Source: Paenarthrobacter sp. AR 02
GTDB lineage: Bacteria; Actinomycetota; Actinomycetes; Actinomycetales; Micrococcaceae
DNA: 64,000 nucleotides
Assembly: GCF_021538675.1 (NCBI RefSeq)
Contig: NZ_JAJUKH010000002.1
Coordinates: 372,001-436,000, forward strand
Direction of reading: 5' to 3'
Shown here: positions 1 through 8,363 of the stretch, in pieces
Position numbering within the stretch: position 1 is the first letter of the stretch
Layout: each line of letters opens with the position of its first letter
The notes under the pieces: model-generated
Database searches by the model: none
The model's input: only the letters and a program-made list of their open reading frames with translations
What the model was told of the DNA's origin: nothing
Made by a program: the position numbers and the translations under genes

Positions 1-897
1 ACCGAGCGGGATCAGTCCGAGGTAGCGGGGTTCGTAGGTGATGGCCTGGTGTTCGTAGCTCACGCCGGTGCCGGCCGGGACTTTTTTGACCATCACCAGC
101 GGGGCGGTGACGCTGAGTGCGGGACGCAGCCCGAAGTCTGCCGGGTCCAGGTGATCGGCGGGGGCGAGGCCGTAGATGGCCAGCCCTGCCCGGACCATGT
201 CGAAGTGGAATTCGGGCCGGTCCAGGATGTTGGCGGAGCTGGACACGTGCCGGAGTTCGGGGGTGAGTCCGGCTTCCCGCGCCTGACGGACCGCATCTTC
301 GAACTCGGCGACGGCGGTGGCGTTACCGGGGTGCGCGGGAACATCGGCCCAGGCCAGGTGGGTCCAGAGGCCTCGAACCCGCAGGGTCCCGTCGAGTTCG
401 GCCTCCCGCGCCCGGGCTACGAGTTCGGCCCAATCCTCCTTGCGCGCGCCACCGCGGCTGAGGCCGCTGTCAAGCTCCAAATGCACGACGGCGGGCCGGC
501 CGAGGCGTCCAGCGATGCCTACCAGCACCTCCAGTTGGCCGACGCTTCCAAGCGAAACATCAACGTCGTTTTCGAGGGCTTCAAGAATGGTGGCGCTTGT
601 CTGGGATGCCAGATAAAGCCAGGAAAGGATGGGGACGGTGATTCCTGCTTGCCGTAGCGCGATGGCTTCGGTGAGCTGCGCGGTTCCCAGCCAGTCCGCG
701 CCCGCCGCAACTGCTTCGCGGGCCACTTCCACGAGTCCATGACCATAGGCATTGCCCTTCACGACGGCCATGAAATACGGCGCTTCGCTCCGCTTTTTCA
801 AGGACCGGACGTTGTCTGAAATTGCGGACAGGTCTACGGTGACCTGCCCGGAAAGGGCGGTCGGGGCCGCCCCTTGATACTGTGCATTACGTCTCAT
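1..897 (-). CDS. alr: Alanine racemase, N-terminal part (runs off left edge)
   Basis: PLP enzyme interconverting L- and D-alanine for peptidoglycan synthesis. The frame is open for 299 codons from an ATG at 897 to the window edge, so the C-terminal domain is missing here. The PLP-lysine motif reads AVVKGNAYGHG near residue 50. HLELDSGLSRGGA follows in the barrel, and YEPRYLGLIPLG lies at the edge, just before the usual YADG. The ATG is 8 nt after TATAGT on the minus strand with no clear Shine-Dalgarno, so the mRNA may be nearly leaderless. It is divergent from the amino-acid permease. Confidence 0.95.
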   Translation of the reverse strand, partial: MRRNAQYQGAAPTALSGQVTVDLSAISDNVRSLKKRSEAPYFMAVVKGNAYGHGLVEVAREAVAAGADWLGTAQLTEAIALRQAGITVPILSWLYLASQTSATILEALENDVDVSLGSVGQLEVLVGIAGRLGRPAVVHLELDSGLSRGGARKEDWAELVARAREAELDGTLRVRGLWTHLAWADVPAHPGNATAVAEFEDAVRQAREAGLTPELRHVSSSANILDRPEFHFDMVRAGLAIYGLAPADHLDPADFGLRPALSVTAPLVMVKKVPAGTGVSYEHQAITYEPRYLGLIPLG

Positions 898-905
898 GGT
901 TGAAC

Positions 906-911
906 ACTATA
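906..911 (-). promoter_or_regulatory. -10 element of alr
   Basis: TATAGT on the minus strand, 8 nt before the alr ATG. No convincing -35 is visible. Confidence 0.5.
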
Positions 912-928
912 GGTCATTTTGCACCGCA

Positions 929-944
929 GTGAGAGGTGGCTCAC
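929..944. promoter_or_regulatory. Inverted repeat GTGAG-N6-CTCAC between alr and the permease
   Basis: A perfect 5-bp inverted repeat with a 6-nt spacer (AGGTGG) in the 98-bp divergent intergenic region. It resembles a transcription-factor operator. The GTGA/TCAC half-sites are 8 nt apart, not the 6 of CRP sites, so the regulator is unknown. Confidence 0.3.
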
Positions 945-995
945 ATGCCAGTCTTGTGGAGGGGAAATCGAAACTACTTTGAAGGGACGTCAAGG

Positions 996-2522
996 GTGAC
1001 CGTGCCTGTGAACACCAAAAACGAAGCGGCGGTGAGCGTGACGAGGCCGAGCCTCGGTGCGCAGCTCCTGCGCCGCAAGCCCATCGGCCAGATGGTCGAT
1101 GAATCCGGAGGCGGCGAGGGCGGTACGCCGTTGGTCCGCAGCTTTGGCGTACTCCAGCTGACCATGATCAGTGTTGGTGCCACGCTTGGCACCGGCATCC
1201 TGGTGATCCTGGGCGAGTCCGTGCCGCTGGCGGGACCGGCCATTTGGATCTCCTTCGTCATCGCCGGCGTGGCCGCTCTCCTCTCCGCTGTTTCCTACGC
1301 CGAAATGGCCGGCCTCGTCCCCGTGGCAGGATCCAGCTATTCCTATTCCTACGCCACCATGGGTGAGGGCATGGCCTGGATTTGCGGCTGGTGCCTGGTG
1401 CTGGAGTATGCGGTCTCTGTCGCAGCTGTAGCCGTGGGTGCGGGGCAGTACGTCAATGAGACGTTGGCAGCGTTTGGGCAGGTCCTGCCTGATGCCATCA
1501 GCCAGCCCCCGGGCGATGGGGGCGTACTCAACCTCCCCGCGCTGATCATCGTGGTGCTTGCCATGATCCTGCTGGTGCGGGGTGCACGGGAAAGCGCCTG
1601 GATCAACACCACAATCGTCATCATCAAGGTGGGTATCCTGATCTTCTTCTGCGCTGTGGCGTTCACTGCCTTCAACGCAGGGAACTTCGAGCCGCTCATG
1701 CCCATGGGCGCAGCCGGTGTTTCTGCCGCGGCGTCGAGCGTCTTCTTCTCCTACATCGGCTTTGATGCCGCCTCCACCGCGGGCGAGGAAGCCAAGAACC
1801 CCAAACGTGACCTTCCCCGCGCCATCTTGCTCTCCATGGTGATCGTCACCAGCATCTATGTCCTGGTTTCCGTCGCCGCCATCGGAGCCCGTCCCTGGGG
1901 CTGGTTCGACGGGACCGAAGCCGCGCTGGTTCAGATCCTCCACGAAATCACCGGCCAGCCGTGGATCGCACTGGTCTTCTCGGTGGGCGCCGTCCTGGCG
2001 ATCGCCAGCATCGTTCTCACCGTCCTTTACGGACAGACACGCATCATGTTGTCCATGTCCCGCGATGGCATGGTGCCCAAGGTCTTTGGCCGTGTTTCCC
2101 GCCGAACCGGCACCCCGGTGGCCGGGACCCTGATCATCGGGTCAGTCGTCGCCCTCACCGCCGGGCTGGTCCCGCTCGGTGCCCTGGCCGACGCCACCAG
2201 CATCGGCACGCTCTTCGCCTTCGCGCTGGTCAACGTCGCCGTCATCTACCTGCGGCGCAACCGCCCCGACCTCGAGCGCAGCTTCCGGGTTCCGCTGTAC
2301 CCCATCACGCCGATTCTAGGCACCCTGATGTGCGCGTACTTGATGCTCAACCTCGGCGCCGACACCTGGGTGACATTCGGCGTATGGATGTTGGTGGGCA
2401 TCGCCATCTACTTCGGCTATGGACGCCGGAACTCCAAGGTAGCCGCGCTCAGTGAGCAGGACTACCGTGAAATGACCACCAGGGCCGTCAGCCCGGAACC
2501 TGTGAAAGCAGACAACCCATGA
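996..2522 (+). CDS. APC-superfamily amino-acid permease
   Basis: Integral membrane amino-acid/polyamine transporter of about 508 residues with roughly 12 hydrophobic segments. The first segment has the APC signature ISVGATLGTGILVILGE, and FFSYIGFDAASTAGEEAKNP is a hallmark of the cationic amino-acid transporter/YfnA group. I chose the GTG at 996 because AGGGA lies 8 nt upstream; GTGs at 1002 and 1008 and an upstream GTG at 936 are alternatives. Its stop overlaps the start of the oxidase gene (ATGA), so the transporter probably imports that enzyme's substrate (inference). The substrate cannot be told from sequence. Confidence 0.9.
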   Translation: MTVPVNTKNEAAVSVTRPSLGAQLLRRKPIGQMVDESGGGEGGTPLVRSFGVLQLTMISVGATLGTGILVILGESVPLAGPAIWISFVIAGVAALLSAVSYAEMAGLVPVAGSSYSYSYATMGEGMAWICGWCLVLEYAVSVAAVAVGAGQYVNETLAAFGQVLPDAISQPPGDGGVLNLPALIIVVLAMILLVRGARESAWINTTIVIIKVGILIFFCAVAFTAFNAGNFEPLMPMGAAGVSAAASSVFFSYIGFDAASTAGEEAKNPKRDLPRAILLSMVIVTSIYVLVSVAAIGARPWGWFDGTEAALVQILHEITGQPWIALVFSVGAVLAIASIVLTVLYGQTRIMLSMSRDGMVPKVFGRVSRRTGTPVAGTLIIGSVVALTAGLVPLGALADATSIGTLFAFALVNVAVIYLRRNRPDLERSFRVPLYPITPILGTLMCAYLMLNLGADTWVTFGVWMLVGIAIYFGYGRRNSKVAALSEQDYREMTTRAVSPEPVKADNP

Positions 2523-4216
2523 CCACTGCCACCGAACTCCCTCTCGTCGATGACGCCGGAGCGCCCGGAGAAGCACCGATCACCATGCTGAATCCGGACT
2601 TCCCCTTCAGCTACGACCACTACCTGGCCCACCCTGACGGGCTGGGCTCCGTTCCAGAAGAGCTGTACGGCACCGAAGTGGCCATCATCGGTGCCGGCCT
2701 GTCCGGGCTGGTCACCGCCTACGAACTGATGAAGCTCGGCCTCAAACCGGTCATCTACGAGGCCGACCAGATCGGTGGCCGTCTCAGGACAGCCAGCTTC
2801 CCGTCCGCCCCCGGCGTCACAGCCGACCTTGGCGGCATGCGCTTCCCGGTCTCGGGTAAGGCGTTCTACCACTACGTGGACCTGCTGGGCCTGGACACCA
2901 ACGACTTCCCCAACCCCATGGCCCCGGCCACGTCCAGCACCGTCATTGAGCTCGCCGGCAAGAAGCACTATGCCACCACCGCTGATGAGCTGCCGGAGTT
3001 CTTCCGCGAAGTCGCCGATGCCTGGAAGGCCGCAGTGAACGACAGCGCGGCCTTCGCCGAAATGCAGGAAGCCATCAAGGCCCGCGACACCCGGCGGATC
3101 AAGGAGCTGTGGAACGCGCTTCTGCCGGAACTGGATGAGCAAACCTTCTACGGCTTCATCGCTGCCAGCAAGTCCTTCAAGGAAGCCGGCTTCGCGCACC
3201 GTGAAGCGTTCGGCCAGGTGGGCTTCGGGACCGGCGGCTGGGACACGGACTTCCCCAACTCCATCCTCGAAATCCTCCGGGTTGTTTACACCGACGCCGA
3301 CGATCAGCACCGCTCCATCGCGGGAGGAGCGCAAAGGCTCCCCGAGGCACTCTGGAACCACGCGCCGTCGGGCATTAAGCACTGGCCGGAAGGGACGTCC
3401 CTTTCGTCCTTGCACTCCGGCTCGCCACGCGGTGCGGTGGACAACATCCGCCGCGCAGAAAACGGCGACCTCCTGGTCCGGGAGAACTGGGGACGCGAAG
3501 CGACGTACCAGGCCGTGGTGACCACCTGCCAGTCGTGGCTGTTGTCGACGCGCATCCACACCGAGGAAGCGCTGTTCCCGGCCGAGCTGTGGACGGCGAT
3601 CGAGCGCTCGCACTACATGCAGTCGTCCAAGACGTTCGTCATGGTGGACAGACCGTTCTGGAAGGACATCGACCCGGAGACCGGGCACGAAGTTTTGTCC
3701 ATGACCCTCACCGACCGCCTCAACCGGGCCACGTACCTGCTCGACGACGGCCCGGACAAGCCCGCTGTCATCCTCCTGTCCTACACCTGGAACGACGACG
3801 CCCTGAAGTGGCTGGCGCTCAGCGCCGAGGAACGCGTGAAGCTGATGCTGCACTCCTTGGAGCAGATCTATCCCGGCGTGGACATCGCGAGCCACATCGT
3901 TGGCCAACCCATCACCGTGTCCTGGGAGGCGGACCCCAACTTCATGGGCGCCTTCAAAGCCAACCTGCCCGGGCACTACCGATACCAGCAGCGGCTTTTC
4001 ACGCACTTCAAGCAGGACAAGTTGCCCGAGCACCAGCGCGGCATCTTCCTTGCCGGGGATGACGTGTCCTTCACTGCGGGCTGGGCCGAAGGAGCTGTGA
4101 CCACCGGCCTCAACGCTGTGTGGGGCGTGGTGAACCACCTCGGCGGTTCGTCCGTTGCCGGCAACCCGGGCCCCGGTGACCTCTTGGAGGAGCTCGGTCC
4201 GATCAGCCTGGATTAG
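2519..4216 (+). CDS. Flavin amine oxidase, tryptophan 2-monooxygenase/L-amino-acid oxidase-like
   Basis: FAD-dependent oxidoreductase of 565 residues. The Rossmann motif GAGLSG is at residues 58-63, followed by YEADQIGGRLR. LGGMRFP carries Arg108 where L-amino-acid oxidases and IaaM bind the substrate carboxylate, and QSSK has Lys371 at the place of the conserved flavin-site lysine. The C-terminal FAD motif reads GIFLAGDDVSFTAGWAEGA. Length and motif order match IaaM-type tryptophan 2-monooxygenases (about 557 residues) rather than MAO. The product could be the amide (monooxygenase) or the keto acid (oxidase); motifs do not decide. It is coupled to the permease by an ATGA overlap. Confidence 0.85.
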   Translation: MTTATELPLVDDAGAPGEAPITMLNPDFPFSYDHYLAHPDGLGSVPEELYGTEVAIIGAGLSGLVTAYELMKLGLKPVIYEADQIGGRLRTASFPSAPGVTADLGGMRFPVSGKAFYHYVDLLGLDTNDFPNPMAPATSSTVIELAGKKHYATTADELPEFFREVADAWKAAVNDSAAFAEMQEAIKARDTRRIKELWNALLPELDEQTFYGFIAASKSFKEAGFAHREAFGQVGFGTGGWDTDFPNSILEILRVVYTDADDQHRSIAGGAQRLPEALWNHAPSGIKHWPEGTSLSSLHSGSPRGAVDNIRRAENGDLLVRENWGREATYQAVVTTCQSWLLSTRIHTEEALFPAELWTAIERSHYMQSSKTFVMVDRPFWKDIDPETGHEVLSMTLTDRLNRATYLLDDGPDKPAVILLSYTWNDDALKWLALSAEERVKLMLHSLEQIYPGVDIASHIVGQPITVSWEADPNFMGAFKANLPGHYRYQQRLFTHFKQDKLPEHQRGIFLAGDDVSFTAGWAEGAVTTGLNAVWGVVNHLGGSSVAGNPGPGDLLEELGPISLD

Positions 4217-4224
4217 GTTCCGTT

Positions 4225-4279
4225 GCGAGGCCCGCTCTGCACCCTAAAACCTCACGATAGGGTGCAGAGCGGGCCTCGC
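4225..4279. terminator. Perfect 22-bp palindrome between convergent genes; bidirectional terminator and repeat-family member
   Basis: Arms at 4225-4246 and 4258-4279 match perfectly, with an 11-nt loop. It lies between the oxidase and the convergent carbonic anhydrase and could end both transcripts. The core GCTCTGC...GCAGAGC with flanking AGGCC/GGCCT recurs at 53066-53124, so it may also be a dispersed palindromic repeat. Confidence 0.75.
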
Positions 4280-4288
4280 ATTTGTCAT

Positions 4289-4807
4289 TTAAGCGTGCAT
4301 TTCCCGGTGCGCCGCAGCGAGTTCCTTGTAGTGGGCCGCGTTGTGCTTCACGCCTTCAAACTCTTCGTCCGTCAATTCCCGCCGGACCTTTGCCGGGACA
4401 CCCGCCACAAGTGAGCGCGGGGGAATGACAGTGCCCTCCAACACCACGGCACCGGCCGCAATAAGGGAGCCGGTACCAATCACAGCGCCGTTCAGGATCG
4501 TGGCGCTCATGCCAATCAGGCAGTCGTCCTCCACAGTGCAGCCGTGGACCACAGCGCTGTGGCCGACGGAGACGCGCTCGCCCACGGTGCAAGGAAAACC
4601 GGGGTCGGCGTGGAGGACTACGTTGTCCTGCAGATTGGACCCTGCGCCGACCTTGATGGCGGCAGTGTCGGCCCGGACTGAGACGCCGTAGAAGGCGCTG
4701 GAGTCCTCGGCCAGCGTGGCTTTGCCAATGATGGACGCAGTGGGTGCCACGAAAGCAGAGTCATGGATTTCCGGGGTGTCCCCGGCGAACGTGTAGGAAG
4801 GAGCCAT
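4289..4807 (-). CDS. Gamma-carbonic anhydrase-like left-handed beta-helix protein
   Basis: Hexapeptide-repeat protein of 172 residues, the usual size for the YrdA/PaaY/gamma-CA group. Residues of the metal site are visible: Arg45, Asp47, Gln60 and the three zinc-ligand positions His66 (VVLHADPG), His83 and His88 (VGHSAVVHGC). It is likely a trimer with metal at subunit interfaces. Activity may be carbonic anhydrase or unknown, as many family members are untested. The ATG has no Shine-Dalgarno but TAAGCT ends 6 nt upstream, pointing to a leaderless mRNA. Confidence 0.88.
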   Translation of the reverse strand: MAPSYTFAGDTPEIHDSAFVAPTASIIGKATLAEDSSAFYGVSVRADTAAIKVGAGSNLQDNVVLHADPGFPCTVGERVSVGHSAVVHGCTVEDDCLIGMSATILNGAVIGTGSLIAAGAVVLEGTVIPPRSLVAGVPAKVRRELTDEEFEGVKHNAAHYKELAAAHREMHA

Positions 4808-4813
4808 GCGCCC

Positions 4814-4819
4814 AGCTTA
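4814..4819 (-). promoter_or_regulatory. -10 element of leaderless gamma-CA gene
   Basis: TAAGCT on the minus strand, 6 nt before the ATG at 4807, placing the transcription start at or next to the start codon. Confidence 0.6.
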
Positions 4820-4837
4820 GTTGGGCGCGGCGGGCCC

Positions 4838-5689
4838 TCAGTTGAACACTACGGTCCGGGTGCCATCGAGCAGCACGCGGTGTTCGGCCTGCCACTGCAC
4901 CGCCTGCACCAGTGTGCGGCCCTCGACGTCCCGGCCCATCTGAACGAACTGCTCCGCGGTACGGGCGTGGTCGACGCGGATGACTTCCTGCTCGATGATC
5001 GGGCCCTCATCCAGGTCGGCTGTCACATAGTGGGCCGTGGCGCCAATGATCTTCACACCGCGGGCATGGGCCTGGTGGTAAGGCTTGGCGCCCTTGAAGG
5101 ACGGGAGGAAGGAGTGGTGAATGTTGATGGCCCGGCCGTTCAGCTCCTTGCACAGGTCATTGGAGAGGATCTGCATGTAACGGGCCAGGACCGTGAGTTC
5201 AACATCGTGTTCGGCGATGAGCTTGAGCAGCGCGGCTTCGGCGTCTGCCTTGGTCTCGGCCGTCACGGGAATGTGGTGGAACGGGATGCCGTAGAACTCC
5301 GCAAGGGACTCCAGGTCCCGGTGGTTGGACACGATGGCCGGAATCTCAATGGGCAACGTTCCGGCGCGCTGTGCGAACAGGAGGTCGTTCAGGCAGTGGG
5401 CGTCTTTGGAGCACAGGATCAGGGTGCGCACCTTTTGCCCGACGGGGTTGATCTGCCACGTCATCCCGAACGATTCAGCCACGGGCTGCAGCGCGGCTGT
5501 CAGTTCCGTCTGCGTGCTCGACGTCGTTGCCTCCACGCGCATGAAAAAGTTGCCGGTGCTGGGGCTTCCGTATTGCTGGGAGTCAGCGATGTTGCATCCA
5601 GCCTCGAGCAAGGCGCCGGCTACCGCGTGAACGATGCCGGGGCGGTCAGGGCAGGACAGTGTTACTACGAAAGCGGTGGATTCAGTCAC
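4838..5689 (-). CDS. purU: Formyltetrahydrofolate deformylase
   Basis: Hydrolyses 10-formyl-THF to THF and formate, balancing one-carbon and glycine pools. The 283 residues match the known length of about 280. An N-terminal ACT domain begins FVVTLSCPDRPGIV. The C-terminal formyltransferase domain has RYMQILS, the HHSFLPSFKG motif with catalytic His, and TAHYVTADLDEGPIIEQ. I chose the GTG at 5689 over an upstream frame extension because TAGGCT ends 7 nt before it and the length fits. It is divergent from the glyA leader, a sensible pairing since PurU, GlyA and FolD all act on THF pools. Confidence 0.95.
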   Translation of the reverse strand: MTESTAFVVTLSCPDRPGIVHAVAGALLEAGCNIADSQQYGSPSTGNFFMRVEATTSSTQTELTAALQPVAESFGMTWQINPVGQKVRTLILCSKDAHCLNDLLFAQRAGTLPIEIPAIVSNHRDLESLAEFYGIPFHHIPVTAETKADAEAALLKLIAEHDVELTVLARYMQILSNDLCKELNGRAINIHHSFLPSFKGAKPYHQAHARGVKIIGATAHYVTADLDEGPIIEQEVIRVDHARTAEQFVQMGRDVEGRTLVQAVQWQAEHRVLLDGTRTVVFN

Positions 5690-5696
5690 ACGATCA

Positions 5697-5702
5697 AGCC
5701 TA
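5697..5702 (-). promoter_or_regulatory. -10 element of leaderless purU
   Basis: TAGGCT on the minus strand, 7 nt before the purU GTG. Confidence 0.55.
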
Positions 5703-5727
5703 CCTGTGCTGCCTTGTTGTACTGTTA

Positions 5728-5805
5728 ACGGGTCGCAACTGGCGTTGGGTGGACTACCACCAGGGAGCGGCAATCATGAAGACCACGGATCGTACGCCTG
5801 GGCCG
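5728..5805 (+). promoter_or_regulatory. ZTP riboswitch (pfl motif) in glyA-folD leader
   Basis: Conserved pieces occur in order: GGGTCGCAACTGGCG, the P2 hairpin GGTGG-ACTA-CCACC, GGGAGCG, a variable linker, and the 3' block CGCCTGGGC at 5795-5803. GTCGC can pair with GCGGC to form P1, including one G-U pair. These are hallmarks of ZTP/ZMP-sensing RNAs, which typically precede glyA, folD, purH or fhs. When folate runs short, ZMP builds up and the switch turns on one-carbon genes. TACTGT at 5720-5725 may be the -10. No T-rich terminator follows, so control may act on translation or the small uORF. Confidence 0.88.
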
Positions 5806-5811
5806 AGGGTC

Positions 5812-5883
5812 ATGTCTTACCGCTGCACGCACGTGACCAATCCCTCTGTAATTTACGGGACGCGGGAATGCTGCTGCCGGTAG
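5812..5883 (+). CDS. Small Cys-rich upstream ORF (candidate leader peptide) before glyA
   Basis: A 23-codon ORF starting at ATG 5812, 8 nt after the 3' block of the ZTP aptamer, and ending TRECCCR-stop at 5883. Its start is preceded by GAGGG at short distance. Three consecutive Cys codons just before the stop, 41 nt ahead of the glyA start, resemble amino-acid-sensing leader peptides; poly-Cys attenuating uORFs are known in actinobacteria. Function is inference; it could be a chance ORF. Confidence 0.45.
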   Translation: MSYRCTHVTNPSVIYGTRECCCR

Positions 5884-5924
5884 CCTGACCTGTAGCACCA
5901 CCGTTGCCTAGCCAGGAGATCTCC

Positions 5925-7220
5925 GTGACTACCACAACCACTTCCGCGTCTGTCAGCAACCAGTCGCTCGCCGATCTCGATCCCGAGATCGCAGCAGTCC
6001 TGAACCAGGAACTTGGCCGCCAGCGCGGCACCCTGGAAATGATTGCGTCCGAAAACTTCGCTCCCCGCGCCGTCATGGAAGCCCAGGGCTCTGTCCTGAC
6101 CAACAAGTACGCCGAGGGCTACCCGGGCCGCCGCTACTACGGCGGTTGTGAATACGTCGACGTCGCTGAGCAGCTTGCTATCGACCGCGTCAAGGAACTC
6201 TTCGGCGCAGAGTACGCGAACGTCCAGCCGCACTCCGGTGCTCAGGCCAACGCCGCAGCCCTTTCGGCCATGATTACCCCGGGCGACAAGATCCTGGGCC
6301 TGTCCCTGGCCCACGGTGGACACCTGACCCACGGCATGAAGCTGAACTTCTCCGGCAAGCTCTACAACGTAGCGGCATACCAGGTTGAAGAAGACAACTT
6401 CCGGATCGACATGGACAAGCTCCGTGAGCAGGCCATCGCCGAGAAGCCGCAGGTCATCATTGCCGGCTGGTCCGCTTACCCCCGCCACCTCGATTTCGCT
6501 GCTTTCCGCTCCATCGCCGACGAAGTTGGCGCGCTTCTCTGGACGGACATGGCGCACTTCGCCGGCCTCGTTGCAGCAGGACTGCACCCTAGCCCGGTGC
6601 CGTACTCCGACGTCGTCACCTCCACGGTCCACAAGACCCTGGCCGGCCCCCGTTCCGGTGTGATCCTGGGCAAGCAGGAGTGGGCCAAGAAGCTCAACTC
6701 CAGCGTCTTCCCGGGCCAGCAGGGCGGTCCGCTCATGCACGTGATCGCGGCCAAGGCTGTTGCGTTCAAGATCGCCGGCGGCGAGGAGTTCAAGGAGCGC
6801 CAGGAGCGCGTCCTCGAGGGCGCGAAGATCATCGCCGACCGCCTGAACCAGGCAGATGTTGCCGAGGCCGGTGTCTCGGTCCTCACCGGCGGCACCGACG
6901 TTCACCTGGTCCTGGTTGACCTTCGCAACTCGCAGCTGGACGGCCAGCAGGCCGAAGACCTCCTGCACTCGGCGGGCATCACCGTGAACCGCAACTCTGT
7001 TCCGTTCGACCCCCGCCCGCCGATGGTCACCTCCGGCCTCCGCATCGGTACGCCCGCCCTGGCTACCCGTGGTTTCGGTGCCACTGAGTTCACCGAGGTT
7101 GCGGAGATCATCGCCACAGCGCTCAAGGCAGGCTCGGCTACGGACGTAGAAGCCCTCCAGGCCCGCGTCGACAAGCTCGCCGCCGACTTCCCGCTGTACC
7201 CGCAGCACGAGCAGTGGTAA
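5925..7220 (+). CDS. glyA: Serine hydroxymethyltransferase
   Basis: PLP enzyme converting serine and THF to glycine and 5,10-methylene-THF. The 431 residues match the family. The PLP lysine is Lys237 in [23 protein letters not shown] near the N-terminus, YPGRRYYGG and PHSGAQAN are conserved. The start is the GTG at 5925, where AGGAGA lies 5 nt upstream; an upstream in-frame start would extend beyond the family's N-terminus. It is co-directional with folD, 133 bp apart, and downstream of a ZTP riboswitch and a Cys-rich uORF. Confidence 0.97.
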   Translation: MTTTTTSASVSNQSLADLDPEIAAVLNQELGRQRGTLEMIASENFAPRAVMEAQGSVLTNKYAEGYPGRRYYGGCEYVDVAEQLAIDRVKELFGAEYANVQPHSGAQANAAALSAMITPGDKILGLSLAHGGHLTHGMKLNFSGKLYNVAAYQVEEDNFRIDMDKLREQAIAEKPQVIIAGWSAYPRHLDFAAFRSIADEVGALLWTDMAHFAGLVAAGLHPSPVPYSDVVTSTVHKTLAGPRSGVILGKQEWAKKLNSSVFPGQQGGPLMHVIAAKAVAFKIAGGEEFKERQERVLEGAKIIADRLNQADVAEAGVSVLTGGTDVHLVLVDLRNSQLDGQQAEDLLHSAGITVNRNSVPFDPRPPMVTSGLRIGTPALATRGFGATEFTEVAEIIATALKAGSATDVEALQARVDKLAADFPLYPQHEQW

Positions 7221-7270
7221 ATCCGCGTTTCCGCGGATAAAGAAAGCATTACCCGGGTATTGAACCGGAG

Positions 7271-7314
7271 CCGACGGGACCCGCCGCCACATCTACGGCG
7301 GTGGGTCCCGTTGG
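7271..7314 (+). other. Long hairpin between glyA and folD
   Basis: An 18-bp stem (7271-7288 with 7297-7314, two G-U pairs) and an 8-nt loop, with no T-run after it. A second small hairpin, TTGGC-ATGA-GCCAA at 7311-7324, shares bases with the stem base, so the two compete. It may be a terminator/processing site or a 3'-end stabiliser for glyA mRNA. Confidence 0.55.
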
Positions 7315-7353
7315 CATGAGCCAACAGGTCACCCACCAGAAAGAGCAGATGGA

Positions 7354-8247
7354 ATGACACAGTCCACCGCACAGATCCTCGACGGCAAGGCCACCGCCGC
7401 AGCCATCAAGGCAGAACTGACCACCCGCGTTTCCGTCCTCGCTGCCAAGGGAATTGTTCCGGGCCTGGGCACCATCCTGGTGGGTTCCGACCCCGGCAGT
7501 ACCTGGTATGTGGGCGGCAAGCACAAAGACTGCGCCGAGGTTGGCATCCAGTCCATCCGCCGCGACCTTCCTGAGGACATCTCCCAGGAAGACCTCCTGA
7601 AGGTAGTCCAGGAGCTCAACGAGAACCCTGAGTGCACCGGCTACATCGTCCAGCTCCCGCTGCCCAAGCACATCGACCAGGACGTCATCCTGGAGGCCAT
7701 GGATCCGGACAAGGACGCCGACGGCCTGCATCCCATGAACTTGGGCCGCCTGGTGGCCAACGTCAACGGCGAGATGAAGTCCCCGCTGCCCTGCACCCCC
7801 AAGGGCTGTGTGGAACTGCTGCGCCGCCACAACATCGAACTCAAGGGCAAGCGCGTCCTGGTGGTCGGCCGCGGTGTCACCATCGGCCGCCCGATCGGTT
7901 TGCTGCTGACCCGCAAGGAAGTCAACGCAACCGTCATCCTCGCCCACACCGGGACGGTGGACCTGCCGGCTGAAATCAAGCAGGCCGACGTCGTGATCGC
8001 CGCGGCCGGTGTGCCGCACATGATCAAGGCCGAAGACCTCAAGCCGGGCGCTATCGTGCTCGACGTCGGCGTCAGCCGCGTGGACGACGGCAACGGCAAG
8101 GCTGTTGTCACCGGAGACGTGGACCCGGCAGCTGCCGACGTCGCGGCCTGGCTGTCCCCGAACCCGGGCGGCGTCGGTCCGATGACCCGCGCCATGCTCC
8201 TCGCCAACGTGGTGGAGAGCGCCGAACGCCAGGCCGGAATCGCCTAA
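7354..8247 (+). CDS. folD: Methylenetetrahydrofolate dehydrogenase/cyclohydrolase
   Basis: Bifunctional enzyme taking 5,10-methylene-THF to 10-formyl-THF with NADP. The 297 residues match the family. Motifs are YVGGKHKDC with the catalytic lysine, VQLPLPKH, and the NADP loop [13 protein letters not shown]. The C-terminus has DVGVSR and [12 protein letters not shown]. It uses the methylene-THF made by GlyA upstream, and is closed by a hairpin at 8280. Confidence 0.97.
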   Translation: MTQSTAQILDGKATAAAIKAELTTRVSVLAAKGIVPGLGTILVGSDPGSTWYVGGKHKDCAEVGIQSIRRDLPEDISQEDLLKVVQELNENPECTGYIVQLPLPKHIDQDVILEAMDPDKDADGLHPMNLGRLVANVNGEMKSPLPCTPKGCVELLRRHNIELKGKRVLVVGRGVTIGRPIGLLLTRKEVNATVILAHTGTVDLPAEIKQADVVIAAAGVPHMIKAEDLKPGAIVLDVGVSRVDDGNGKAVVTGDVDPAAADVAAWLSPNPGGVGPMTRAMLLANVVESAERQAGIA

Positions 8248-8279
8248 GGTTCCGCGAGCACCGCGTTCCCGCGAACACA

Positions 8280-8315
8280 GCAGGGCGCCTACTCCCCACG
8301 GAGTAGGCGCCCTGC
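8280..8315 (+). terminator. Terminator of glyA-folD
   Basis: Perfect 15-bp stem 8280-8294 with 8301-8315 and a 6-nt loop, 32 nt after the folD stop. Only a weak T-rich tail follows. Confidence 0.75.
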
Positions 8316-8351
8316 TCCGTTAACCCGACGACGCCGCACAACAACCACGGC

Positions 8352-8357
8352 TAGGCT
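8352..8357 (+). promoter_or_regulatory. -10 element of leaderless sensor kinase gene
   Basis: TAGGCT ends 6 nt before the ATG at 8364, with no Shine-Dalgarno between. Confidence 0.6.
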
Positions 8358-8363
8358 CTGAGT

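Noticed and set aside
929..944. GTGAG-N6-CTCAC as a CRP/GlxR site
   Set aside because: Its GTGA/TCAC halves are 8 nt apart rather than 6; kept only as an unknown inverted repeat.
2462..4138. A 558-codon minus-strand frame
   Set aside because: Antisense to the oxidase gene, with no recognisable motif and no Shine-Dalgarno or -10 pattern.
996..4216. Complete indole-acetamide pathway for auxin
   Set aside because: No amidase partner (IaaH) is in the window; only the candidate monooxygenase-like gene is seen.
5728..5810. Glycine or THF riboswitch before glyA
   Set aside because: The conserved blocks fit the ZTP (pfl) motif; the tandem glycine aptamer and THF architectures are not visible.
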